Shown piece after piece: positions 25,276 to 33,055 of a DNA stretch of 37,931 bases. The notes under the pieces were generated by a model, which did no database searches, had not been told where the DNA came from, and worked only from the letters and a program-made list of their open reading frames with translations. The stretch's first letter is position 1, and the number at the start of each line of letters is the position of its first letter. Both the position numbers and the translations under genes were made by a program. Source of the stretch: an uncultured Bacteroidales bacterium (GTDB lineage Bacteria > Bacteroidota > Bacteroidia > Bacteroidales > Muribaculaceae); NCBI GenBank assembly GCA_902785925.1, contig CADAAI010000032.1:1-37931 (forward strand), given 5' to 3'.

Positions 25276-28041
25276 TCAATTACTTAATAACGACTTTCTT
25301 GTGACCGTTGATGTAGATGCCAGGAGTTGTTGGCTTGCCGTTGAGCTTCTGGCCGTTGAGGTTGTACCAACACCAATTGTGCTGATGCCAGTTAATGTCT
25401 TGGTGATAACCATTGCGAGAGGCTCGCTGATGCCCTTATCTTCTGGATATGCCTTAACGGTGATGTCGTAGCTGCCACCTTCCTGAACTTTGAAGTTAGA
25501 GCCGTCAACGAGAGCGATGTTGCCACCCAGGAGCTCGTTAGTGATGAGGAAGAAGTCGCCATCGGCTTGTCCACCAAACCACTTCCAGCCACCAGCCAGG
25601 TTGTGGGTGATGAGCTTGAACTCGGCATCGGCCTCGAGTTCTACTGTGCCAGTGAATTCAGTGCCTTCCTCATTGAGGGTGAGCTCAACGAGACCATCAG
25701 TCTGGCTCCAACCGTTGAATGAGCCGCAAACGAAGAAGTCGTTGTACTCAACAACTTGAGGTGCTGGGAAGCCTGTTACAGTGAGAACGCCATCCTCAAT
25801 GGTGAGGGTGTACTCGGCCTGCTGGTCAAGATTCAGGTTGCCACCGTCAATCAGGGTGACGCTTGGGTTCTCCTCGGTGAGGGTAACGCCGCCGCCCCAC
25901 CAGTTGCCAGCCTCGTCCTTAATCTTGAACTCGCCGCCAAATTCGTAGGTCAGAGTAAATACGCCGTCTTCCTCCTCAAATGGAATCATGTTCTCTTGAT
26001 CCCAACCATTGAATGTACCAATCAGGTAGTAAGCCTTCTCGGGAACTGGTGCCGCGAGAGTGGTGAAGTATACGCTCTTGGTCCAGTCGGTAGTACCCTT
26101 CTCCTCGAAGATACCCTGTACTTGAACCTCATAATCGGTCTCTGGAGTAAGACCCTCGATGTTGTAAGGATTGGTTACAGCCTCGGCAGTAATCCATTCG
26201 CCGTCCTCAACAACAGCTTCTGGATCTTGGATCAGGAAGTTGTCGAGGTTGAGACGGAACATGTCGGTGCAGTTGAAGTGACGGATGCCAATGTAGCCCA
26301 TCTGGCCAGCGTAAGCACTCAGATCGGCAGTGTATTCAACATAGTGTCCTTCGGCAACGGTCTCGGGGATGAGTTCCACGAAGTCGGCGACATCGGTGTT
26401 GCCAGCTGTTGAAACATAAACAGCGAAGTGCTCGGCAGCGAAACCTGGATCTTGACCGCGAAGCCACATCCTAAGGGTGCCCTTAAGCTCAACCTGTGGA
26501 GAAATCAACCAGTCATCGGGAGTAAGTGCATCCTGCATGTAGCTTGCCGAAGTCATGCAAGCACCACCAAACACGGTAGGATTGCCATTGCCATCGGCAG
26601 TGTTGGTGGGAGCGAAGATGTACCAAGCATAGCCATCGCCATCGGCATCGATAGTGGTCCAGCCGCTCTCGGTTGGGAAGTCACCGCTTTGGAGGCCTTC
26701 ATACTCGAAGCCCTCAACCTCTCCACCAGGATAGCCCACAGTGCGATAGCGCACGTTGTAGGTCTCTTGCTCGCCTACCCAATTTACAGTAGCTGTAGTG
26801 GCAGTGATATCAGTAACCTCTACATTCTTTACCATGCCTTGTCCAGGAGCTGGAAGCATGTAGGTAGTGAGAACTCCACTTGCTGTTAGTCCTGCGCCAC
26901 TAACAATCTCGGCTCCGTCGGGGCCTGTGAGGACATAAGAGCATTCGCCTGGATAGCTGCCAACCTTCCAGCGGATGGTGTATTCAATGCCATGGCACAA
27001 AGCCACAGTTCCTGAGGCAGTGTTGCCCGTTGTGATGGTGAGGGTCTCAACCACAAGGCCGTTAGGCGCCACAATCTCAATGGCATTGCCGCTCCAGCCG
27101 TCGCCATAGGAGTCGTTGAGCTGATAGGTGATTTCACCCATGTCTTCAGGATCGCACAATGGAGTAGTGAAGGAGGTGTTAACCCAAGCACTGGTGTTGC
27201 CGTCACCTGCATTGGCACGCACGCGTGCATAGTACTCGGTGCCGCCAGCAAGAGCGTCGAGCTCAATAGTTGGAGCAGTGGCAGTCTCAGCAGTCCACTC
27301 CTCGTCGGCAGCTTTCTTGTACTCAACATCCCAAAGGGTCTCGGTGCCACCAGCTGTCCAGCTCAAAGTAGCGCTGTTGGGGCTCAGGTTGCTCACTTGC
27401 AGGTTAGTGGGTTTTGGCACAACCACGCCACCCGATGGAGTGTAGGTGAAGGTGGTCTTGGGGATGAAGTTGCGCTGGGTTGCGGTGACAGCGTCAAGGC
27501 TATTTGAGTTATAACCAGCAACCGAAGCACCGTCTACAGTTTGACCATAGAAGTACATAAACTTGTAACCAGCATCGGTAGTGTTTTCCATACCAATGAG
27601 CAGGTTGCCACCACTATAGATAAATGGAGTGGCAAACTCAATGGTCATCTCTCCACCATCACCAGCTTCATTGAGAACAACAGATACTGTGCCTTGATAC
27701 ACCATAGTTGCGTTAGCTTTGGGCTCAAAAGCGCTGATGGCAGTGTAGTCAACTTCCATCAAGTAAACATCGGCTGTTGAAACCGAGGTGTAAGGAACGT
27801 TATTATTACTGATGTTGGTGTAGAATTTTATGGCACTGATGGTGCCGCCATTCATTTCGGCCAAATCGGCAGCGGGAATAACATACTGACTTCTTGTGAA
27901 GTCGTCCCAGTAACCCATGTAGGTGGGAACATAGCCATTGGTGCCTCCCTCTCCTTCATACACGGTCAACGTCTGTTGTGCAAAAGCGGTTGTGAAAGCC
28001 GCTACCACAAGCAGTAATAGAGATAATAATTTTTTGTTCAT
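25276..28041 (-). CDS. Secreted modular adhesin-like protein with out-of-frame C-terminal tail
   Basis: 921 residues. Signal peptide about 1-22; N-terminal beta domain (23-205); Fn3-like domain (206-300); a DSYGDGWSGN domain (300-410); choice-of-anchor J (about 430-630) with DADGDGYAW, TPDDWLISPQ, AEHFAVYVSTAG and IRHFNCTDMF. Fn3-like strands come next, then two G[ST]FNGW modules (about 670-760 and 770-870). The last 30 residues (VGTTSTARSSTASQQLLAS...) are not a natural tail. The same DNA read one frame over encodes WYNLNGQKLNGKPTTPGIYI and on to VVIK with its own TAA at 25280-25282, so a frameshift lies near 25370. If real, the product lacks its sorting tail and may not be secreted. If it is a sequence or assembly error, the intact protein is a normal family member. 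Own promoter at 28148-28177. Confidence 0.85.
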   Translation of the reverse strand: MNKKLLSLLLLVVAAFTTAFAQQTLTVYEGEGGTNGYVPTYMGYWDDFTRSQYVIPAADLAEMNGGTISAIKFYTNISNNNVPYTSVSTADVYLMEVDYTAISAFEPKANATMVYQGTVSVVLNEAGDGGEMTIEFATPFIYSGGNLLIGMENTTDAGYKFMYFYGQTVDGASVAGYNSNSLDAVTATQRNFIPKTTFTYTPSGGVVVPKPTNLQVSNLSPNSATLSWTAGGTETLWDVEYKKAADEEWTAETATAPTIELDALAGGTEYYARVRANAGDGNTSAWVNTSFTTPLCDPEDMGEITYQLNDSYGDGWSGNAIEIVAPNGLVVETLTITTGNTASGTVALCHGIEYTIRWKVGSYPGECSYVLTGPDGAEIVSGAGLTASGVLTTYMLPAPGQGMVKNVEVTDITATTATVNWVGEQETYNVRYRTVGYPGGEVEGFEYEGLQSGDFPTESGWTTIDADGDGYAWYIFAPTNTADGNGNPTVFGGACMTSASYMQDALTPDDWLISPQVELKGTLRMWLRGQDPGFAAEHFAVYVSTAGNTDVADFVELIPETVAEGHYVEYTADLSAYAGQMGYIGIRHFNCTDMFRLNLDNFLIQDPEAVVEDGEWITAEAVTNPYNIEGLTPETDYEVQVQGIFEEKGTTDWTKSVYFTTLAAPVPEKAYYLIGTFNGWDQENMIPFEEEDGVFTLTYEFGGEFKIKDEAGNWWGGGVTLTEENPSVTLIDGGNLNLDQQAEYTLTIEDGVLTVTGFPAPQVVEYNDFFVCGSFNGWSQTDGLVELTLNEEGTEFTGTVELEADAEFKLITHNLAGGWKWFGGQADGDFFLITNELLGGNIALVDGSNFKVQEGGSYDITVKAYPEDKGISEPLAMVITKTLTGISTIGVGTTSTARSSTASQQLLASTSTVTRKSLLSN

Positions 28042-28080
28042 AAAAAAACGGTTTTGGTTAATAATATAGAAAATAAACTC
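28042..28080 (-). promoter_or_regulatory. Duplicated 39-base 5' leader
   Basis: The 39 bases directly upstream of this adhesin start codon are identical to the 39 bases upstream of the adhesin at 32220 (32221-32259). They include the words CGGTTTTGGTTAATAATA (plus-strand reading). A less similar version precedes the gene at 25033. It may be a conserved untranslated leader or a trace of duplication. Confidence 0.65.
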
Positions 28081-28147
28081 GGTAAATCAGTTTGGTTTGT
28101 TGTATAAATAAACACGTTAGTTTATTATTAATGTGTATTTGATTTCG

Positions 28148-28177
28148 CAAATATAATAAATAATTGCGAAATAACAA
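28148..28177 (-). promoter_or_regulatory. Promoter of the adhesin gene at 25276
   Basis: Minus-strand TTG (28177-28175), a 19-base gap, TATATTTG (28155-28148). Confidence 0.75.
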
Positions 28178-28352
28178 AAAAATATTGTATTTTATTACTG
28201 GTGTTGCATAAAAAACCACAGCTGGCATATATAACCATTTATTAGTGTCCTATAAAAATACTCAAAAGTCATGTAATTGACTAATAATAAAGCCATAATG
28301 ACATTTGACTATTATGAGGGCTTGGATTTCAATGTTTAAGTTCTGGACAGTT

Positions 28353-28373
28353 CCCCCTCTAAGATAGAGGGGG
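28353..28373. repeat. CCCCCTCT/AGAGGGGG hairpin
   Basis: Perfect 8-bp arms around AAGAT, followed by a G-rich run (GGGGGTTGGGGGG). It lies at the edge of the larger fold-back element; nothing coding around it. Confidence 0.6.
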
Positions 28374-28418
28374 TTGGGGGGAGTATGAATGTGCCAAATG
28401 CTTGTAAACCAACGCTTA

Positions 28419-28583
28419 TGTCATACCCCTCAGTCACTTCGTGACAGCTCCCCTAGCTTAAGGGAGCAGCTTCTCATCCTTTTACCGGACAATAATAATA
28501 ACCATTATTGTCTAGCCAGATTAGATAGCTTCTCCCCCCAAGCTCGCGGGGGCTGTCATGAAGTTGCCCTCATGGGTATGACA
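28419..28583. repeat. 165-bp fold-back (MITE-like) element
   Basis: The left arm 28419-28453 (TGTCATACCCC... to ...GCTCCCC) and the right arm 28548-28583 (GGGGGCTGTCATGAAG... to ...GGGTATGACA) are imperfect reverse complements about 35 bases long. Inside are a GACAATAAT/ATTATTGTC 9-bp hairpin (28488-28512), GTCAC-TTC-GTGAC in the left arm, and GCTCCC/GGGAGC. No transposase is present, so it would be non-autonomous. The rest of the 28042-28665 gap holds the promoter and leader above and the terminator below, and otherwise nothing I can identify. Confidence 0.65.
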
Positions 28584-28607
28584 ACCATTAACCAACCTGG
28601 CTAGCAC

Positions 28608-28641
28608 AAAAAAAGATGCGCCCCGTGGGGACGCACCTTTT
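28608..28641 (-). terminator. Terminator of the adhesin gene at 28666
   Basis: AAAAGATGCG-CCCC-GT-GGGG-A-CGCACCTTTT folds with one bulge and one mismatch. Seven T follow on the minus strand. Same family as the terminators at 25222 and 36418. Confidence 0.85.
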
Positions 28642-28665
28642 AAAATTTTACTCTGAGCAAGTCAA

Positions 28666-31600
28666 TTATCTAACGATAACTTTCTTGTTGCCGTTGATGT
28701 AGATGCCAGGAGTTGTTGGCTTGCCATTGAGCTTCTGGCCGTTGAGGTTATACCACTCGTTGCTCTGGCCGTCAACAGTGATGTTGTCGATGCCAGTAGC
28801 GTCCTTGCTGATAACCATTACGAGAGGCTCGTTGATTGAGCGAGCAGCCTTAACTGTGATGTTGTAAGTGCCTTCCTCGTAGATGCGGAAGTTAGATCCG
28901 TCAACGAGTTCGATGTCAACGTCAAGTAGGTTCTGACCAATCCAGAAGAAGCCAGCTTGGTTCTCATCAACACCACCGAACCAGATCCAGCCACCGTCAG
29001 CAGCAGGAGTGATGATCTTGAACTCGCCATTCTTCTCGAGAGTTACCTTGCCAGTGTACTCAGTGCCGTCCTCGTTCTCTACGAGCTCGATGCGGCCACC
29101 CTCAGCAGTAGTGTTCCAGGTGTTGAACGAGCCAACTACATAGAACTCATCCATGCCAGCCACACCATCAGTAGTGGTGAAGAATACGCTTGGAGTCCAC
29201 TCGGTAGTTGCCTTAGCCTCGTAGATGCCCTGTACCTGTACCTCATACTTGGTGTTAGGTGCAAGACCCTCGATAGTGTAAGGTGACTCAACATTCTCAA
29301 CAGTAATCCATTCGCCAGCAGGTACGTCTGGAGTCTCACCAGCCATGTAGAAGTTGGTTACGTTAAGGATGTACATGTCGGTTACGTTGAAGTGACGGAT
29401 AGCGATGTAGCCTTCCTCACCAGCGTAAGGACCAAGGTCGAATGTGTAAGTAGTCTGTTCGCCAGTTGCAACAATCTCCTCACTGATTGGCGAGAAGTCG
29501 GCAACGTCGGTGCCAGTAGTGCTTACATATACCTGGAAGTGCTCACCAGCATAGCTAGGATCCTGTCCCCAAGCATCGAATTGAACAACGCTACCGAGAG
29601 TAGATTGTGGAGTGATTGCCCAGTTGTCAGGAGTCAAAGCGCCATAGTTGTTGATGTAGCTGTTAGATGAGAAGGTAGTTTGAGTAGTACCATCATCGAG
29701 AGTGAGGTTCCATACATACCAGTTCTGACCGTCGCCATCGGCGTCGATAAGAGTCCAGCCAGTAGGACAATCGCCAGTCTCATAGCCCATGAAGTCCTCT
29801 ACTACACCATTCTGGATAGCAGCAGTGCGGTAGCGGATGTTGTAGCGCTCTTGTGAGCCTACTACATTAACATCGGCAGTAGTAGCAGTGATGTTCTCAA
29901 TGTTAACTGCAGCTGGCATAGCGTCGGCCGATGTAGTAGTGAAGTAAACGAGGTCGGTCCACAGTGAGTTGCCATCCTCGTAAGCACCTTGTACTTGGCA
30001 CTCATAGGTAGTACCAGCAGCAAGACCTTCCATAGTTACAGGAGAAGTGGTGTTGTTCACATAAATCCACTCCTCGCCAGCTGTCTCAGAAACAATCTTG
30101 AACTCGTCGATCAAGAGGATGTAACCAGTGCTGCCATTTGGCTGGTGACGGATAGCTACATAGCCTTCCTGTCCCTCAAATGCGCTCAGGTCATACTCAT
30201 ACTTCTGCCATGTGTTCAAGCTACCAGGAGTATTCACTGTCTCAAGTGCAACGAAGTCATCAGGAGCGGTGCCAGTTGTAGAAACCATTACGCTGAAGCT
30301 CTCAGCATAGTCAGCACCAAGGTCAGCAGCCGAAACCTCAAGAGTTCCAGAGAGGGCAGTCTTAGAGCTGATGAGCCAGTTGTCGCCAGTTACGTAGACG
30401 TTACCGTCAGAGATTAAGCGAGACTCAGAAACGATGCAGTAGTCACCTCCGGCAGCGGTAAGTGGAGTACCACCCATGTTCCAGTCGGTAATCTTAAGAA
30501 CTTGCCATGCGTTGCCGTCGCCATCAGCGTCTAGGTTGGTAAGGCCAGCAGGAATCCATCCATCGGGAAGTTCATCGTCGCCATACTCGAAGCCCTCGTC
30601 AAGACCGGTCTTTGGACGATAGCGGAAGTTGTAAGCTGGGGCATCGCCAGTCCAGTTAGCAACAGCGCTATTCATGGTGATTTCGTTAACATAGAGATTC
30701 TCGGGAATTGGGAAGCGCAATGGAGTGTCGAAGGTAACAACCTTAGTCCAGATACTTGCACCATCATCTGCACCGCAGTTAGCGCGAACGTATACGCTGT
30801 AGTGAGAATTCTCCTCAAGGTCGGTCAGAGTTACGAATGGATCGTTAGTCTGAATAGGCTCCATAGTGATATCAGCAGCAGCAACATCACCCTTAGCATA
30901 GATTACCTCAAACAGGTCTTGCTCCTCATCGCCAGGAAGCCAGCTTACAGCTGCGCTGTTGTAAGTGATGTTCTCAACAACTACGCCAGTTGGACGTGGG
31001 CAAGTAACTTGGTTGATAACGAAGGTAGTCAGAACGCCAGGAGTTGGAGTTGGACCACTACTTGAACCAGTGCCTTGGAATACGTAAATCTCGCCTCCGT
31101 CAGGACCAGTCAGAGTGAAGCCAGTCTCATAGCTGTAGCTACCAGCTACCCAAACGAGGTCGTACTCAACACCATAGCACAGATTAACAATGCCCTCGAG
31201 CAGGTTGTCGTTTGGAGTGCCGTTAACACCACCAGGGATGAAGAGGTCGGCAACCATCACGTTAGTGCCATGGAGGAAGATCTGCAGGTGGTTGTTGTTC
31301 CAACCATCGCCATAAGAGTCGGTGAGGATGTACTCAACCTCGCCCATGTCGCTTGCCTCGCATGCCAGAGTAGCGAACGAAGTAGTTGTCCAGCCGCTCT
31401 CGCCGTCGGCATAGATAGCCTTAACGCGAACGTCATACTGAACGCCAGCCTCGAGAGCATCGAGAGTGATGGTCTTCTCGGTAACAGTACCAGCCGAAAT
31501 CCACTCCTCGTCAGCACTCTTCTTGTACTCTACGCCCCAAGAGGTCTCGTCGCTACCAGCCTCCCAAGTGGCAACAGCACTGTTGGTGCCAATCTCGCCA

Positions 31601-32220
31601 ATCTGCAGGTTCTTTGGCTTGTAGTAAACTACGCCACTGCTAGGAACGAACTCGAAGGTGGTCTTGGGCAAGAAGTCACGAGCGTTAACACTTGTGATAG
31701 CCTCGAGTGAAGTGTAGCTGTAGTTGCTAATAGCTGCGCCAGGAGCTGCTACACCAGCGAAGGTAGCACTCTTGTAAGTGCCCTTCTCTACCTGATAAAC
31801 GCAAACGAGCAGGTTGCCACCTTCATAAGTGTAGTCGTTGGCAAACTCAATCTCGATTGTCTCGCCTGTGCCATCAAGTGGTCCCTCAAATACAAGGGTT
31901 GCACCCTCAGTGCCCATGAATGCATCACCACATGCATTGGCGTCAACCTCTTTCAGGTAAACCTGGAAGTTGCCACCCCATACAGCCTCAGCTGGGGATG
32001 CCAAGTACCAAGTCATCTTAGTAAGAGTAGCACCTTGCATTTCGCTCAAGTCATCAGCGGGCATGATGTACTCGCACTTGTTGAATGCGTCGGCATAGAA
32101 ACCGTAAACGGGAACGTAAGCATTAGTTGCGTCACCGTCATACACTGTCACTGTTTCCTGTGCAAAAGCTGGAATAGCAGCAATCACACACAAAACCAGA
32201 GAGTAAAACAATTTTTTCAT
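28666..32220 (-). CDS. Large secreted modular adhesin-like protein, two choice-of-anchor J domains
   Basis: 1184 residues, the longest intact adhesin here. Signal peptide about 1-21; N-terminal beta domain to about 200; Fn3-like (200-290); DSYGDGWNNN domain (290-400); Fn3-like (405-495 and following). Choice-of-anchor J number 1 (about 540-715, DADGDGNAW) is followed by a short Fn3-like part, then number 2 (about 810-960, DADGDGQNW, TPDNWAITPQ, AGEHFQVYVSTTG, IRHFNVTDMY). A single GSFNTW module (about 1023-1110) precedes a complete tail (WYNLNGQKL, PTTPGIYINGNKKVIVR). The second J domain and following part are very similar to the 23291 protein, showing exchange between paralogues. Predicted to be exported through T9SS and displayed on the surface, binding host or polysaccharide ligands; this is inference from architecture. 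Own promoter and terminator. Confidence 0.88.
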   Translation of the reverse strand: MKKLFYSLVLCVIAAIPAFAQETVTVYDGDATNAYVPVYGFYADAFNKCEYIMPADDLSEMQGATLTKMTWYLASPAEAVWGGNFQVYLKEVDANACGDAFMGTEGATLVFEGPLDGTGETIEIEFANDYTYEGGNLLVCVYQVEKGTYKSATFAGVAAPGAAISNYSYTSLEAITSVNARDFLPKTTFEFVPSSGVVYYKPKNLQIGEIGTNSAVATWEAGSDETSWGVEYKKSADEEWISAGTVTEKTITLDALEAGVQYDVRVKAIYADGESGWTTTSFATLACEASDMGEVEYILTDSYGDGWNNNHLQIFLHGTNVMVADLFIPGGVNGTPNDNLLEGIVNLCYGVEYDLVWVAGSYSYETGFTLTGPDGGEIYVFQGTGSSSGPTPTPGVLTTFVINQVTCPRPTGVVVENITYNSAAVSWLPGDEEQDLFEVIYAKGDVAAADITMEPIQTNDPFVTLTDLEENSHYSVYVRANCGADDGASIWTKVVTFDTPLRFPIPENLYVNEITMNSAVANWTGDAPAYNFRYRPKTGLDEGFEYGDDELPDGWIPAGLTNLDADGDGNAWQVLKITDWNMGGTPLTAAGGDYCIVSESRLISDGNVYVTGDNWLISSKTALSGTLEVSAADLGADYAESFSVMVSTTGTAPDDFVALETVNTPGSLNTWQKYEYDLSAFEGQEGYVAIRHQPNGSTGYILLIDEFKIVSETAGEEWIYVNNTTSPVTMEGLAAGTTYECQVQGAYEDGNSLWTDLVYFTTTSADAMPAAVNIENITATTADVNVVGSQERYNIRYRTAAIQNGVVEDFMGYETGDCPTGWTLIDADGDGQNWYVWNLTLDDGTTQTTFSSNSYINNYGALTPDNWAITPQSTLGSVVQFDAWGQDPSYAGEHFQVYVSTTGTDVADFSPISEEIVATGEQTTYTFDLGPYAGEEGYIAIRHFNVTDMYILNVTNFYMAGETPDVPAGEWITVENVESPYTIEGLAPNTKYEVQVQGIYEAKATTEWTPSVFFTTTDGVAGMDEFYVVGSFNTWNTTAEGGRIELVENEDGTEYTGKVTLEKNGEFKIITPAADGGWIWFGGVDENQAGFFWIGQNLLDVDIELVDGSNFRIYEEGTYNITVKAARSINEPLVMVISKDATGIDNITVDGQSNEWYNLNGQKLNGKPTTPGIYINGNKKVIVR

Positions 32221-32259
32221 AAAAAAACGGTTTTGGTTAATAATATAGAAAATAAACTC
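32221..32259 (-). promoter_or_regulatory. Duplicated 39-base 5' leader (second copy)
   Basis: Identical over 39 bases to 28042-28080, directly upstream of the start codon. Confidence 0.65.
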
Positions 32260-32309
32260 ACTAAAAAATAGTCAAATTAGTAATTTTACAGATTATCAAC
32301 AGATTGCCA

Positions 32310-32339
32310 CAAAGGTAGTGATTTTTGATGAAAAAACAA
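32310..32339 (-). promoter_or_regulatory. Promoter of the adhesin gene at 28666
   Basis: Minus-strand TTG (32339-32337), a 19-base gap, TACCTTTG (32317-32310). Confidence 0.75.
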
Positions 32340-32441
32340 AATTTTATCACAAAAAAATCATTTTTTTCTATAAATCGTTATCAATCATTGCCTCTCAAAG
32401 ATAGTGTGAATGTCAGTGTCACTAAAGGTGCGCGACTATAA

Positions 32442-32528
32442 CCTCTTTTATTTTTTTTCACTCCTTCTCACTCCTTTGTTTTGTGCTTTTATTTTTTTCA
32501 CTCCTTCTTTTTATCCTTTCGCTCCCCC
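32442..32528. repeat. Polypyrimidine tract with an internal duplication
   Basis: Nearly pure C/T on the plus strand over about 85 bases. CTTTTATTTTTTTTCACTCC (from 32445) recurs with one T fewer from 32486. It lies downstream of the gene at 32630. The rest of the 32260-32629 gap holds the adhesin promoter and nothing else I can identify. Confidence 0.6.
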
Positions 32529-32629
32529 CGAGTCAATTGTCCTTGATCACCACAAGTCGCACGGCTATGCAACCATCATTTAACGGGAAAATCAAATTGT
32601 CAGTAATTGTCTGAAAGCAACAGCGCTTG

Positions 32630-33055
32630 CTAGGCGTTGATCAAAGAAATCAGTTCCTCCTTGATGACTTCGGGCATCACAATCCCGCGTTTTTTCACAC
32701 TGCGTTCCCAGCCCATCAGGTCGTCATGCTGCAGCGTATACAGCACATCGCGCCACTGCTCCACCTCATCGGGGGTATATTCATTGCCAGCACGCCCTTT
32801 GAAGGCATCGAGTTCCTCGTCGTCGTAGTACACCACTGGGTCATTCATGTGCTTGAGCATCATTTCGCTCGGGCACACCTCATGAGCGCCGCAGCACTCA
32901 TCGTCACACTCTTGTGATTTAGGTGAATCGCATTCTTCCACTCTCTCCACTCTCTCCACTTCACTCTTTTCTGACCTACTGGTCATGCGGTCATGAACAT
33001 AGAGTATCACCCCTATCACCACCATGGCGATGAATATATATAATGCAGGTATCAT
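32630..33055 (-). CDS. Unrecognised small membrane protein with Cys-rich motif
   Basis: 141 residues. An N-terminal membrane segment (PALYIFIAMVVIGVILYV, about residues 3-20) is followed by a charged linker and the Cys-rich stretch ECDDECCGAHEVCPSEM (about 49-65). A conserved-looking acidic segment (DPVVYYDDEELDAFKGR) and EQWRDVLYTLQHDDLMGWERS come next. The CCGAHEVC cluster could bind a metal or form disulfides. Similar small proteins occur next to aroA in other Bacteroidales, to my recollection sometimes under unreliable names. Its ATG overlaps the aroA stop as ATGA (33052-33055), so translation is coupled and both probably come from the aroA promoter. Function unknown. Confidence 0.8.
   Translation of the reverse strand: MIPALYIFIAMVVIGVILYVHDRMTSRSEKSEVERVERVEECDSPKSQECDDECCGAHEVCPSEMMLKHMNDPVVYYDDEELDAFKGRAGNEYTPDEVEQWRDVLYTLQHDDLMGWERSVKKRGIVMPEVIKEELISLINA

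Noticed and set aside
25276..25400. Programmed ribosomal frameshift joining the adhesin body to its tail
   Set aside because: No slippery heptamer or stimulatory structure is evident, and compared with the paralogue sequence is missing at the junction, which fits deletion or an assembly error better.
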